Positions 42,847 through 52,641 of a stretch of DNA of 64,000 bases are shown here, in pieces. The notes below the pieces were generated by a model. The model had not been told where the DNA came from and ran no database searches. It worked only from the letters and a program-made list of their open reading frames with translations. Numbering within the stretch: the first letter of the stretch is position 1; each line of letters starts with the position of its first letter. The position numbers were made by a program, and so were the translations under genes. The DNA comes from Blastocatellia bacterium (GTDB lineage Bacteria; Acidobacteriota; Blastocatellia; Chloracidobacteriales; Chloracidobacteriaceae). The stretch covers positions 28,501 to 92,500 of the forward strand of contig JAIBAN010000003.1 of the NCBI GenBank assembly GCA_019695185.1, read 5' to 3'.

Positions 42847-43800
42847 TTACGATTTTTCCGGTGGTAAACCGGCATCAGATCCGTTGTCCAAAACACCTTT
42901 TATATTGCGTTGGAGCCCACGGTGCTTGGTCCGTTTGATGGGTGAACCGGCAAACCGGGCGGCAAACCGTTCCGGGCTTTCCGCCAGCAGTTCCCTCAGA
43001 TTTGGAGTCACCAGTCCCGGACGGGGCTCAAACCGGGTTTCATCAGTTGTTTTGGAAAAACGCGACCAGGGACAGACATCCTGGCATATATCGCAGCCGA
43101 AAATCCATCCGGCGGTTTCCAGTTCCGCCGTTTCACTTTTTGATTCGATGGTGGAAAACGATATGCAGCGCCGGGCGTCTACGACATAAGGTGCGACAAT
43201 GGCACCTGTCGGACAGGCATCCAGACAGGCCGTGCAGGTTCCACAATGGTCCGGTACCAGCCTGGTTTCCGGCTCCAGGTCCAGATTGAGCAGCAGTTCC
43301 CCCAAAAAAACCCAGGAACCGAACTCTCTGGTAATGACATTGCTGTGTTTGCCAATCCAGCCAATACCGCCCTGAACCGCCCAGACTTTATCCATGGCCG
43401 GTTGGGCATCCACACAGATTTTTCCGTTTGCGGCGGGATGTTCCTGCCGAATCCAATCCAGAAGCAAGGTCAATTTTTCCGTGAGCACATCATGATAGTC
43501 GTCCCCCCAGGCGTAACGGGAAATTTTTCCGGCCTCCAGCCCGTTTTCATGTTGGTGCGGCGTGAAATAATTCAGTGCCACCACCAGTACCGACTTTGCC
43601 TCCGGAAAAACCAGCCGGGGGTCGGTGCGTTTTTCAAAGGTCCGTTCCATCCACCCCATGGTAGCCTGATACCCCAGGTCCAGCCATTGGCGCAGGCGGG
43701 CGCGGGCATCGGTCAATTCCGCAACAGCGGCAATTCCGACCTTGGAAAATCCCAGATGCAGCGCCTGTTCTTTGATTCTGAGCGTAAATTCCCGTTCCAT
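42847..43800 (-). CDS. queG: Epoxyqueuosine reductase QueG
   Basis: A 317-residue cobalamin and iron-sulfur enzyme catalysing the last step of queuosine synthesis in tRNA. Two 4Fe-4S motifs: CGTCTACLDACPTGAI and CDICQDVCPW, plus a Cys at ARRCISF. QGGIGWIGKHSNVI and GSWVFLGELLLNL are conserved. The length is slightly shorter than forms with a HEAT tail, as in many bacteria. The ATG shares a base with the stop of the M1 peptidase gene (TAATG), so the two are translationally coupled. Confidence 0.93.
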   Translation of the reverse strand: MEREFTLRIKEQALHLGFSKVGIAAVAELTDARARLRQWLDLGYQATMGWMERTFEKRTDPRLVFPEAKSVLVVALNYFTPHQHENGLEAGKISRYAWGDDYHDVLTEKLTLLLDWIRQEHPAANGKICVDAQPAMDKVWAVQGGIGWIGKHSNVITREFGSWVFLGELLLNLDLEPETRLVPDHCGTCTACLDACPTGAIVAPYVVDARRCISFSTIESKSETAELETAGWIFGCDICQDVCPWSRFSKTTDETRFEPRPGLVTPNLRELLAESPERFAARFAGSPIKRTKHRGLQRNIKGVLDNGSDAGLPPEKS

Positions 43801-45734
43801 TACACAAAAACCGCCAGCGATTGCAAAACCTGCTGCCAGAAAAACACAATCCGCGAAGAAAGACTGACCGGCCCGCGCACGGACGGGGCAAAGGTAAAGC
43901 TGTTGTTGAAGCGGTTCACATCCAACAGCAGTTTGTCTTCCGGGTCAATGCACACCGAAACCAAATCAGTCGCGCGCTCCATCCGGAAGACTTTGAGGGT
44001 GTCTTTTCCATCCCAGGTTTCACGGGTTCGGGTTCCGTCGGCAAACCGGAATTCAATCTCCACCGGCATGGTTGCCTCATATTTGCGCACGACCAGAACC
44101 TCGATTGAGAATGTTTTTCCAGGCACAGAGGTGGCTGACTCAATGGCATAGTCAAGCACTTTGGTGGAACGGAAATACTGGTCAAAAAACCAGTCGAGGT
44201 TTTGCCCCGACACCTCATTGGCAACGTCAAAGAAATCCTGCGAGGCTGGGTGGCGAAACCGCCAGCGTTCAAAATAAGTCCGCAGAATTCTGGTCATAAC
44301 GGCTTCGCCCAGGTAATTTTCCAGCATTCTGAGCGTCAATGCCGGACGACTGTATGAGTTAAACCCATAACTGAGATGGTTTTTGTACTTCCAGGCCGGC
44401 GTCACAACCGGATCCTTTTCAATCATCCCCTGTGAGATTTCCGTGCGGTACAAATCCCACGGGCGTACCTGCACCGGCAGCCGAAAGAGTGGAATCCCGG
44501 CGTAGCGGGCCCAGACTGCATCCTGTTTGTGGTAGTACGCCGCCACGACTTTGTTTTCACAAAAAGTGTTGATTCCTTCATCCAGCCAGGATTCTTCAAA
44601 TTCATTTGAAGCCACCATGCCATACCAGTATTGATGGCCAAATTCGTGGATGGTCACAACTTCGGGTGCGCCAGGCTGCACCCCTTCGTCCGCTTCAACC
44701 CGATAGAGCGTGCCACAGGTAATCAGAGTCGGATATTCCATTCCGCCCGAACCATCCGCATTGTAAGCCGGGTCCACTGCCGTCAGGGTTGGGTACGGGT
44801 AGGGTCCGTAATTTTTCCCGAAATAGGAAAGTGAATGCTTCATGGCCTGCATGTGGCGGTCTTTTTGGGCCAAATGTTCCGGTTGAAGCAGCAACGTCAG
44901 TTTGACATCCGGCAGACCCGCTTCATGGAAACTATCCGTGCAAACCAGAAAATCCGGGGAGGCAGTCCAGGCAAAATCATGCACGTCGGCTTGTACAAAC
45001 CGATAGGCAGCCCGGCCATTCGGTTCCGAGGTTTTGGCCTGCAACACCCCGGTCGCACCGATTTTGTATTCCTGCGGAACCACACAAGTTACGTCATATT
45101 CCCCAAAATCGGCATAAAATTCGCTGTCGGCATGAAACTGATGACAGTTCCAACCCGCAGCCTGTCGGCGGCGCATGCCTGCCGGTTCATAAACACCCAG
45201 CTTGGGAAACCACTGTGCGACAAAAAAATAATTGCCCGCATAACCGGTTCGGGCAAAAATTTTGGGAAGCCGGACCAGAAACTCCAGCTTGAGCGTGATG
45301 GACTGCTGCGGCCCGACCGGACGGGAAAGCGGTACCCGCAGAACGGTTCGGTCATTCTGGTTTGAATCATCCGGGTGAATGAACTCACTGCGCGGCTTCA
45401 GGTCTTCCCCGTCAACCGTTTGCAACGATATCAGGTCAATCCAGCCAAACCCGCCTTCCTTAAAGGTATCTCCTCGGAGCCTGCCGCCGGATTCAACCAT
45501 AAAGGTACTTTTCCGGTCCCGAAAGGCATTCAAATACAAATGGAACTGCAACTCCGACACAGCTTCTCCCCCTGGATTGCGCCATGTCACAGTTTCGCTT
45601 CCTCGAATTTCTTTTTTAACCGGGTCCAATTCCGCCCGGATGGTATAGGCCGTCACCCGGTCAGAAAGCGGTTCCGCCTGGGCGGAAATCGGCAGCAGGA
45701 GCAAAACCAGGAATGGCAGGAGCAGCTTGGCCAT
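43800..45734 (-). CDS. M1-family metallopeptidase, exported
   Basis: A 644-residue protein with a signal peptide (KLLLPFLVLLLLPISAQA). The zinc site is intact: VVTIHEFGHQYWYGMVASN with the third ligand Glu in SWLDEGINTFCENK. The substrate-side motif is DGSGGMEYPTLITCG, equivalent to GxMEN. The N-terminal beta sandwich (25-250) and C-terminal domain follow the M1 order. It probably trims peptides in the periplasm or outside. The ATG at 45734 gives the signal peptide; a longer frame to 45866 does not. Confidence 0.92.
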   Translation of the reverse strand: MAKLLLPFLVLLLLPISAQAEPLSDRVTAYTIRAELDPVKKEIRGSETVTWRNPGGEAVSELQFHLYLNAFRDRKSTFMVESGGRLRGDTFKEGGFGWIDLISLQTVDGEDLKPRSEFIHPDDSNQNDRTVLRVPLSRPVGPQQSITLKLEFLVRLPKIFARTGYAGNYFFVAQWFPKLGVYEPAGMRRRQAAGWNCHQFHADSEFYADFGEYDVTCVVPQEYKIGATGVLQAKTSEPNGRAAYRFVQADVHDFAWTASPDFLVCTDSFHEAGLPDVKLTLLLQPEHLAQKDRHMQAMKHSLSYFGKNYGPYPYPTLTAVDPAYNADGSGGMEYPTLITCGTLYRVEADEGVQPGAPEVVTIHEFGHQYWYGMVASNEFEESWLDEGINTFCENKVVAAYYHKQDAVWARYAGIPLFRLPVQVRPWDLYRTEISQGMIEKDPVVTPAWKYKNHLSYGFNSYSRPALTLRMLENYLGEAVMTRILRTYFERWRFRHPASQDFFDVANEVSGQNLDWFFDQYFRSTKVLDYAIESATSVPGKTFSIEVLVVRKYEATMPVEIEFRFADGTRTRETWDGKDTLKVFRMERATDLVSVCIDPEDKLLLDVNRFNNSFTFAPSVRGPVSLSSRIVFFWQQVLQSLAVFV

Positions 45735-45823
45735 TGAAAGCCCCACAAGTACGAAAGGCGAAAAGGAATTCAATCCTTCCCGCCTTTGGTTCAAATCAAA
45801 CAGTTCACAAACAATGAACAACT

Positions 45824-47056
45824 TTATTTCGGTCCCTTTTCTTTCGGATAGTTTGGACCAAGGCACCCGGCATCACCTTCGCACAGACGTTCAACAATGA
45901 TTTCATAGAGGTAATTTGACTCATCCCGAACGACAGGCTCAACCCGGTCTTCATAGGTTTTGAACCCGTGATCAAATTCCTTTTTGAGCAAATCATAGAG
46001 ATTGCGCCCTTTGCGCCCTTCGATGACTTTCTTTTCGTTGTAAATCTTGATGTCGCTGACAATTGTCCGGGCCACCCGCTGGGCTGTCTTGTGAGATTGT
46101 TCCGAGCCTTTGAATTGAGACGGGTCAATCTTGTTTGCCGGAGGTGGAGCCACGGGAGGCATGGCAAAACCTGGCGGAGGTGTAAAGGACGAAAGCGGCA
46201 TGGTTGACATCAAATCCGGCGCGCCCCCCTGCTTGATGGGTTCAGGCGAACCGAAAGCAATTGGTTCCGGTTCCGGTTCCGGTGCCTTCTTAGGTTCAGG
46301 AACTGACATGGGGTCAAACACCATCTGAGGCGGGGCAGCCTGTTTGGCAGCTTCAACGGCCCGGCGGGCGGCCTCTTCCTCAGCCCGTTTGCGGGCCGCA
46401 GCTTCTTCAGCCTGCTTGCGGGCGGCAGCTTCCTGTTCGGCTTTCTTGCGAGCAGCGTCTTCCTCGGCCCGCTTGCGGGCCGCAGCTTCTTCAGCCTGTT
46501 TCCGAGCCGCAGCTTCTTCAGCCTGCTTGCGGGCAGCCGCTTCCTGTTCAGCTTTCTTGCGAGCAGCCTCTTCCTCAGCCCGTTTGCGGGCCGCAGCTTC
46601 TTCGGCCTGTTTCCGAGCCGCAGCTTCTTCGGCCTGTTTCCGGGCCGCAGCCTCCTGTTCGGCTTTCTTGCGGGCAGCTTCTTCCTCAGCTCGTTTGCGA
46701 GAAGCAGCTTCCTCTTCGGCCTTCTTCTTAGCCGCAGCTTCCTGCTCGGCCTTCTTGCGGGCTGCATCTTCTTCCGCTTTCTTGCGGGACGCGGCCTCTT
46801 CAGCCTGCTTGCGAGTAGCGGCTTCTTCTTCCGCTTTCCTGCGGGCCGCAGCTTCTTCCGCCTGCCGCCGCGCATCATCCTCGGCCTGTCGTCGTGCAGC
46901 CGCTCCAGAGTCATCTGAAGCCTGGCTAATGCCAAGACCAATATCGGCGTCCTTCTTCGGGCGTAACAAGTAAACAATCCCCGCCAAAATCACCGCCCCA
47001 CCGACCAGACTGAAAACAGTCAAAGTATCCATCAATAAAATGTGAGTTGAAAGCAT
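45824..47056 (-). CDS. TolA-like protein: membrane anchor and long Ala/Glu/Lys/Arg repeat coiled coil
   Basis: About 410 residues. One membrane helix (TVFSLVGGAVILAGIVYLL) is followed by 170 residues of near-periodic repeats on the pattern AARKQAEEAAARKRAEEEAA, then a Pro/Glu-rich linker (KKAPEPEPEPIAFGS, TPPPGFAMPPVAPPP) and a conserved-looking C-terminal domain (ARTIVSDIKIYNEKKVIEGR, KEFDHGFKTYEDRV). The DNA of the repeat is itself a set of tandem 24-bp units. The layout resembles TolA, but the C domain is not clearly TolA. The start could be 47056 or 47032. A similar end domain appears in some polar or gliding proteins, but this is not certain. Confidence 0.65.
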   Translation of the reverse strand: MLSTHILLMDTLTVFSLVGGAVILAGIVYLLRPKKDADIGLGISQASDDSGAAARRQAEDDARRQAEEAAARRKAEEEAATRKQAEEAASRKKAEEDAARKKAEQEAAAKKKAEEEAASRKRAEEEAARKKAEQEAAARKQAEEAAARKQAEEAAARKRAEEEAARKKAEQEAAARKQAEEAAARKQAEEAAARKRAEEDAARKKAEQEAAARKQAEEAAARKRAEEEAARRAVEAAKQAAPPQMVFDPMSVPEPKKAPEPEPEPIAFGSPEPIKQGGAPDLMSTMPLSSFTPPPGFAMPPVAPPPANKIDPSQFKGSEQSHKTAQRVARTIVSDIKIYNEKKVIEGRKGRNLYDLLKKEFDHGFKTYEDRVEPVVRDESNYLYEIIVERLCEGDAGCLGPNYPKEKGPK

Positions 47057-47382
47057 TGTCAGCAACACTCCTCGCTATCTGAGAGTTTGTGTATCTTCGG
47101 TAAAATATGTGAACACCGGTTTTTGCGAGCAATACGCCAATCGGACCAAACCCCTCGCTTGCAAGGTAAGCAACACGAACATCCCCACGTGACGTGTGTG
47201 CAGCGTGAATACTCGGAAACTCAGTTGGAAACGAAGCAAACCGGAACTGGAAGCAGGTGAGAGCGATGCGCTACCTGAGTGTTACGAACGCACACTCCTT
47301 GTTTCCCTAGCTTGTTCAATTTTCGACCAAAAAGCAATAAAAAATTGCCCGAAAGCAGCCTTGGAGTTCGCTTTCACAGGTT
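47057..47382. other. Intergenic region without recognised features
   Basis: A 326-base gap upstream of the TolA-like gene and downstream of yqeY. Short open frames are present but show no coding pattern or ribosome sites. The promoter of the TolA-like gene should lie at about 47060-47120. Confidence 0.4.
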
Positions 47383-47832
47383 TCAGCCCCCAAGTTTACT
47401 GCGAACCAGTCCATTGACTGTTTTTCCGTCCACATTCTGTCCCGCCAGCTTGGCCATGACGGTTTTCATGACAATTCCTATATCTTTGGAAGTCGAAGCT
47501 TTGGTTTCGGAAATGGCGGCTTCAACCGCAGCCAGCAACGTGGCTTCGTCAACCGCTTTGGGAAGATAGGCTTCCAGAATGACAATTTCACCAAGTTCTT
47601 TTTCAGCCAGTTCCAGCCGTCCTCCTTTGGTAAACGCATCGGCGGATTCCCGCCGCTGCTTTACCAACCGATTGAGGAGGGTCATCATCCCCTGGTCATC
47701 CAGTTGTTTCTGGTCTTCGATTTCCTGTCGCTGCATGGCTGCTTTGACCATCCGTAAAGTTTCGAGGCGACCGGCCTCACGAGCTTTCATGGCCGCTGTT
47801 AAGTCAGCCAAAAGTGTTTCTCTGATAGACAT
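47383..47832 (-). CDS. yqeY: GatB/YqeY domain protein
   Basis: A 149-residue all-helical protein of the YqeY family, related to the tail of the GatB amidotransferase subunit: LADLTAAMKAREAGRLETLR, RLVKQRRESADAFTKGGR, ILEAYLPKAVDEATLLAAV and the C-terminal NVDGKTVNGLVRSKL. It is implicated in tRNA-dependent processes, but the exact role is not settled. The ATG at 47832 has AAGGAG at good spacing; GTG 47838 is less likely. Confidence 0.92.
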   Translation of the reverse strand: MSIRETLLADLTAAMKAREAGRLETLRMVKAAMQRQEIEDQKQLDDQGMMTLLNRLVKQRRESADAFTKGGRLELAEKELGEIVILEAYLPKAVDEATLLAAVEAAISETKASTSKDIGIVMKTVMAKLAGQNVDGKTVNGLVRSKLGG

Positions 47833-47846
47833 ATTCACTCCTTCAA

Positions 47847-47937
47847 GGGTTTGGGGTTTGGGATTTGGGGTTTTCGAATACCGAAATTTTAAAAGGCTGA
47901 CTCAGGATTCAAAACTCAAAACTCAAAACTTAAAACC
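47847..47937. repeat. Word repeats GGGGTTT and AAAACTC
   Basis: Period-7 words GGGTTTG/GGGATTT at 47847-47870 and AAAACTC words at 47910-47935 sit between larB and yqeY. The sequence GGGGTTTTCGAATAC at about 47868 also occurs at 21559-21573. Confidence 0.65.
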
Positions 47938-47956
47938 CCCGTCCTGGACCCTGCTT

Positions 47957-48703
47957 TTACAAACGATTAATGAGAGAGGCTACATAACCAGCCCCAAATC
48001 CATTGTCAATATTGACGACGCTGACATTTGACGAACAACTGTTGAGCATCCCCAGCAAAGCGGCCAAACCGCCAAAAGCGGCTCCATAGCCAACGCTGGT
48101 TGGTACGGCAATCACCGGCACCCCCACCAGTCCGCCCACAACGGAGGGCAGCGCCCCTTCCATTCCGGCCACGCAAATAATGACACGCGCCTGCTGCAAA
48201 ACGGAGCGGGCAGCCAGCAACCGATGCAACCCGGCCACCCCAACGTCCGTCAGTCGCTCAACCCGGTTTCCCATCACCTCGCAGGTAAGGGCAGCTTCCT
48301 CGGACACGGGAATGTCAGAAGTTCCCGCACAGACAGTCACAATCACGCCTTTCCCCTGTTCCGTGGCATCCCGCCGGACGGTAATGGCACGGGCGGCTTC
48401 GTGATACACCGCTTCCGGAACCAGGGCTGAAAGTTCGGCATACACTTCGGCAGAAGTTCGGGTAATCAGCAAATTCGGACTTCGTTCCAACAAAGCGCGG
48501 GCAATCGTGATGATTTGCCCGGTGGTTTTGGAAGCCCCGAAAATCACTTCGGGAAATCCCTGCCGGGCGGCTCTGGCATGGTCCACCCTGGCCACGCCCA
48601 AGTCCTGTGCCGGCCACCCTTCCAGCCGGGCCATGACTTCAGCCAGTTCCCGGTTCCCCTGTTGAAACTCGCGTAACAGTGTTTCCAATTCCATCCGATT
48701 CAT
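47957..48703 (-). CDS. larB: Pyridinium-3,5-biscarboxylic acid mononucleotide synthase LarB
   Basis: A 248-residue protein of the AIR-carboxylase (PurE-like) fold. It carboxylates and hydrolyses NaAD in the synthesis of the nickel-pincer cofactor of lactate racemase. Landmarks: [58 protein letters not shown] and [20 protein letters not shown]. The ATG at 48703 is followed by [10 protein letters not shown]. LarC and LarE are not encoded in this window. Confidence 0.9.
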   Translation of the reverse strand: MNRMELETLLREFQQGNRELAEVMARLEGWPAQDLGVARVDHARAARQGFPEVIFGASKTTGQIITIARALLERSPNLLITRTSAEVYAELSALVPEAVYHEAARAITVRRDATEQGKGVIVTVCAGTSDIPVSEEAALTCEVMGNRVERLTDVGVAGLHRLLAARSVLQQARVIICVAGMEGALPSVVGGLVGVPVIAVPTSVGYGAAFGGLAALLGMLNSCSSNVSVVNIDNGFGAGYVASLINRL

Positions 48704-48791
48704 TGGTTTGCTCCCTGTTGGTGAAAAAGCTGTTATCCTAGCGGCCAGGTTGACTTCCAACAACCGATTTTCACCTGATTCAACGGTTTTC

Positions 48792-49721
48792 ATGATACTC
48801 AAAATTTTTCTCCGCAGCTTCCAGGATGCAGCCCGCCATTGGCGTTGGGCCCTGATTTGGACGGTCCCGAATTTTCTGCTGGCTCTGTGTCTGTTCCTTC
48901 CCTTTGGCTGGTTCCTTCGTCAGGTTAATGGACATTCACTGATGGCGGAACGGCTGGAACAACCAGGATTGGACCTCTTGTGGTTGATGGGAGCCATCCA
49001 CCAGGATATTGCCTTCCAAAAACTGGGCACGTTTGTTTCCCTGACCTTTTTGGGGTTTGTCACTTTATATCTGCTCTTTGTCATTTTTCTTACCGGTGGA
49101 ACGATTGCGCTTTTTCACCCAGGGGAACCAAAAGCTGTGCCTCGTCCGGGATTTTGGCGTGGCTGTCTGCATCATTACCCGACTCTGTTTCGAGCCACAG
49201 CTTTGATGGGCGTGGTGTATGGCCTCCTTTTTCTGGTGGGACTGGTTTTGACCGGGAAATACCTGTCTTTGGCCGAAACAGCCGCAACGGAAACAACCGT
49301 CAACCAAGTCAAAATCTTACTGACTGTGTTTCTGGCCATCGGGGTGGGGGCCGTTACCTGCCTTTCCGATTACCTCAAAGTAGGACTGGTTTTGACCAAC
49401 CGACGGCAGGTGTTGCAGCAATTGGCCGAAACCCTGGTTTTCTTCAAACAGCGGGGAGGAACCGCCCTGTTGCTATTTTCAATGACCAGTTTGACCGCTT
49501 TCCTGCTTTTTGGCGTCACGACCTGGCTGGCAACCGCCGTTCCCCAATCCAACTGGGTCGGAGTGGCAGGCGCGTTTCTGGTTCAACAAGCGGCGCTCTT
49601 TGGACGCAATTGGGTTCGTTTGGCATGTTATGCCGGTGAAGCTCACCTGCTGGCTCCAATGATTTCTTCATCCGAGCAGGAACCAGATGAATCATCCAGC
49701 TTTGCTTCGCAAAATTCCTGA
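48792..49721 (+). CDS. Integral membrane protein of unknown function
   Basis: A 309-residue protein with about six membrane segments: [99 protein letters not shown] and a last weaker one near residues 265-285. I do not recognise a family. The ATG at 48792 begins directly with [13 protein letters not shown]; the frame is open upstream but overlaps the larB promoter area. It is divergent from larB. Confidence 0.65.
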   Translation: MILKIFLRSFQDAARHWRWALIWTVPNFLLALCLFLPFGWFLRQVNGHSLMAERLEQPGLDLLWLMGAIHQDIAFQKLGTFVSLTFLGFVTLYLLFVIFLTGGTIALFHPGEPKAVPRPGFWRGCLHHYPTLFRATALMGVVYGLLFLVGLVLTGKYLSLAETAATETTVNQVKILLTVFLAIGVGAVTCLSDYLKVGLVLTNRRQVLQQLAETLVFFKQRGGTALLLFSMTSLTAFLLFGVTTWLATAVPQSNWVGVAGAFLVQQAALFGRNWVRLACYAGEAHLLAPMISSSEQEPDESSSFASQNS

Positions 49722-49819
49722 GTTTGGAGTACACTTTTCGACTGTCACATTTCAGCAAAAACTGCCAGACCTGTTCGTCATCAAGGTTCCCCGACATTTT
49801 TTCGCAGGAGGGGTATGTA

Positions 49820-50422
49820 ATGCGAAACCATTTCAGATCAAGGTTGGGGGTAGTTGGAATTTTTTTCTCTTTGCTTTTTTTGTGGAATTCTGCCTCCAGT
49901 CCGCTTGAAGCTGGGCCGGTTCTTCAGGATACACCCGACCCTGAAGCCTCAGAAACGCAAATCCGTAAATTCATCCAGGAACTCAGGGAAAAAAACGAGA
50001 ACGTGCGGGTTGATGCCAGCACCAATCTGGCTACGATTGGAAAACCGGCGGTTCCTTTTTTGATTGAAGCGTTGAAAGAAAAAGAAATCCGGGCAGTCGT
50101 CACGTTCATCCTGGGCCGGATTGGACCCAATGCCAAAGCCGCCGTTCCGGCCTTGATTGAAGAAATCAAGGATGAGGACAAAAATGTCCGGGCCCGCGCA
50201 GTGGAAGCGCTGGGGAAAATCGGACCGGAAACCATGCCGACCCTGCTGGCAGCCCTCAAAGACAAGGAACCGATTGTCCGGGTGCGGGCAGTGCAGGCAC
50301 TGGGCAGGTTGGGACCAGCGGCTGTAAAAGCAACCTCTGCAATTGTTGATGTCATGCAGGACCCGGATGAGTCGGTTCGCTCAGAAGCCGCTCTGGCTTT
50401 GAAAAAAATCAATCAGGAATAG
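49820..50422 (+). CDS. Exported HEAT-repeat protein
   Basis: A 200-residue protein with a signal peptide (VVGIFFSLLFLWNSASS) and four HEAT/PBS-lyase-type helical repeats on the pattern VRVDASTNLATIGKPAVPFL, IRAVVTFILGRIGPNAKAAV, VRARAVEALGKIGPETMPTL and VRVRAVQALGRLGPAAVKAT. These usually make a binding surface; no catalytic residues are present. AGGAGG precedes the ATG at 49820. The stop codon overlaps the start of a GGGTTCA repeat. Confidence 0.8.
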   Translation: MRNHFRSRLGVVGIFFSLLFLWNSASSPLEAGPVLQDTPDPEASETQIRKFIQELREKNENVRVDASTNLATIGKPAVPFLIEALKEKEIRAVVTFILGRIGPNAKAAVPALIEEIKDEDKNVRARAVEALGKIGPETMPTLLAALKDKEPIVRVRAVQALGRLGPAAVKATSAIVDVMQDPDESVRSEAALALKKINQE

Positions 50423-50535
50423 GGTTCAGGGTTCAGGGTTCAGGGTCTTTTGAATGGACAATTGACAATGCAAGCCCTATCCAGAGCTTCACATTTCCTG
50501 ATATTTGAAAACCCTGAACCCTGAACCCTGAACCC
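50422..50535. repeat. GGGTTCA repeat and its complement flanking a short spacer
   Basis: Three GGGTTCA units (50422-50442) and their complement as TGAACCC words (50512-50535) surround about 70 bases before selB. The layout mirrors 21503-21705. Confidence 0.85.
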
Positions 50536-50541
50536 AAATTC

Positions 50542-52500
50542 ATGAAAAACATCATCATCGGTACCGCCGGCCATATTGACCACGGCAAAACCTCTCTCGT
50601 GAGAGCGCTTACCGGGACCGACACGGACCGCCTCAAAGAGGAAAAACAGCGCGGCATCACGATTGACATCGGGTTTGCCCACCTTGACCTGGATGATTTC
50701 CGCTTCGGTTTTGTGGATGTTCCCGGCCATGAACGGTTTGTCAAAAACATGCTGGCCGGAGCCCACGGCATTGACCTCGTCATGCTGGTGATTGCCGCTG
50801 ACGAAGCAGTCATGCCGCAAACCCGCGAACATCTGGATATTTGCCGCCTGCTGCATGTGCCAAGCGGGCTGACGGTGCTCACCAAAATTGACATGGTGGA
50901 TGCTGAATGGCAGGAATTGGCGACTTCCGAAGTGGAAACCTTTTTGAAAGGTTCGTTTTTGGAAGGCAAACCGATTGTTCCTGTCAGTACGCGCACGGGC
51001 GAAGGGATTGAAACCCTTAAACAGACATTGGTGAAACTGGCACAGACCATTTCCATCCGCCCTGCCAGTCATCCGCCCCGGCTTCCGATTGACCGGGTTT
51101 TCTCGGTCAAAGGATTCGGAACCGTGGTGACCGGCACGCTGATTGCGGGCAGCCTCCAGGTAGGCGACGAAATTGATATTCACCCAACCGGACAACGAAC
51201 CAAAGTACGCGGAATTGAAGTTCATGGCCAATCGTCGGAATCCGCCTCCGTCGGGCAACGGACTGCGGTCAACCTCCAGGGGGTTGATATTGACCAAGTG
51301 GAACGGGGCCACGTCCTGACTCCCGCCGGGCGGTTTGCCCCGACTCAAATGCTGGATGTCAAACTGGAGCTGCTGGCTTCTGCGGCGAAACCCTTGAAAA
51401 ACCGGGCCCGTGTCCGGCTTCATCATGGAACCAGCGAGGTCATGGCGCGGGTTGGGCTGCTGGGCGTGACTTCCGAATCCGAAACCGGGCTGCGGGAATT
51501 GGCCCCCGGTCAGCATGGGTATGCCCAACTGCGGCTGGAAAGTCCGATTCTGGCTCTGGCTGGCGACCGCTTTATCATTCGCCAGTATTCACCACAAATC
51601 ACAATTGGCGGAGGAACCATTCTGGATGTTTTTCCCCGCCGCCATCGAAACCATGAACTGGGACTGCTCTCATTTCTGATGCGGCTGGCCACTGGCTCCA
51701 CCACCGAACGAGTGGCGGCCTTTATTGAAGAAGCCGGACCGGGCGGCGTGACCCTGTCCGATTTGGATGCCCGCACCGGTGAGTCGGACGCCACGCTGGC
51801 TCACAGCTTGGAGCAACTCCGGCAGGCGCAAAAAATTTACCTGCTCGAAGCCAACACCGGACGCCGTTTGACCAAAGCCGAGTCCCACAAAGGCACCCGA
51901 ATTTGCTGGAAACACCACATTGACGGGCTGAAAACCAAACTCCTGGAACGGGTTACCCGCTTTCACAAACAAAAACCGCTCCAAGCCGGAATGCCCCGCG
52001 AAGAAGCCAGGGAACAGATTTGCACCCGCTTTGCCGGGGAAGTGTTCCGGCTTGTGGTTGAGACTCTGACCGAAGAGAAACAACTGGTGGCGGAAGGTGA
52101 GTTGTTGCGATTGGCCAACTATCAGGTCCAGGTTTCGGGGGCCGAAGCCGCCATCAAGGAAAAACTGGAACAGACGTTTCGCAATGCCGGATTGCAGGGG
52201 CTCTCCATGCAGGAAGCCTTCGAAACCCTGAAGCTGAAAGAAACCCAGGCCAAGCCGGTTTATTTTCTGCTCTGCAACCAAAAAACCCTGGTCCGGATTG
52301 GCGATTTTACTTTTCACACAACCAATATCCAAAAACTCATCGCGGATGTACGGGCGCAAAAAGCCACCCAGCCAACGCTCGACATTGCCTTTTTCAAAGA
52401 CCGGCATGGCCTTTCACGCAAATATGCGATTCCATTGCTGGAATATCTGGATGCCGAGCGGATTACCCGGCGGGTGGGAAATGTGCGGGAAATCCTCTAA
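50542..52500 (+). CDS. selB: Selenocysteine-specific elongation factor SelB
   Basis: A 652-residue GTPase that delivers Sec-tRNA to UGA codons with a SECIS element. The G domain has [19 protein letters not shown] (G1), the [10 protein letters not shown] switch [12 protein letters not shown] (G3) and TKIDM (G4); [20 protein letters not shown] leads into the beta-barrel domains. Residues about 380-652 carry the winged-helix repeats that bind SECIS RNA. Length is normal. No ribosome site is visible because a word repeat runs up to the ATG. No selA, selC or selD is in the window. Confidence 0.95.
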   Translation: MKNIIIGTAGHIDHGKTSLVRALTGTDTDRLKEEKQRGITIDIGFAHLDLDDFRFGFVDVPGHERFVKNMLAGAHGIDLVMLVIAADEAVMPQTREHLDICRLLHVPSGLTVLTKIDMVDAEWQELATSEVETFLKGSFLEGKPIVPVSTRTGEGIETLKQTLVKLAQTISIRPASHPPRLPIDRVFSVKGFGTVVTGTLIAGSLQVGDEIDIHPTGQRTKVRGIEVHGQSSESASVGQRTAVNLQGVDIDQVERGHVLTPAGRFAPTQMLDVKLELLASAAKPLKNRARVRLHHGTSEVMARVGLLGVTSESETGLRELAPGQHGYAQLRLESPILALAGDRFIIRQYSPQITIGGGTILDVFPRRHRNHELGLLSFLMRLATGSTTERVAAFIEEAGPGGVTLSDLDARTGESDATLAHSLEQLRQAQKIYLLEANTGRRLTKAESHKGTRICWKHHIDGLKTKLLERVTRFHKQKPLQAGMPREEAREQICTRFAGEVFRLVVETLTEEKQLVAEGELLRLANYQVQVSGAEAAIKEKLEQTFRNAGLQGLSMQEAFETLKLKETQAKPVYFLLCNQKTLVRIGDFTFHTTNIQKLIADVRAQKATQPTLDIAFFKDRHGLSRKYAIPLLEYLDAERITRRVGNVREIL

Positions 52501-52641
52501 CCGGCCCGGTTTCAAGATGCGCCATGCCACTTTTTTTCGTGTATTAAGACACCCTGCTCCAATCACTGGTCGCAACCGTAACCTTATGAGTGAATTAAAA
52601 AGTCAAAAACCATAATTGAGGGGACTCCTGTCAGATTTTCT

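Noticed and set aside
43800..45734. Fusion of queG with the M1 peptidase
   Set aside because: The stop of the peptidase and the start of queG share one base, but the frames differ, so they are two proteins.
46344..46973. Ala/Ser/Arg-rich open frame on the plus strand
   Set aside because: It is the mirror of the repeat region in the TolA-like gene; its composition follows from those repeats.
47196..47417. Possible small gene of 73 codons in the gap before yqeY
   Set aside because: It overlaps the yqeY end, has no ribosome site and no protein-like pattern.
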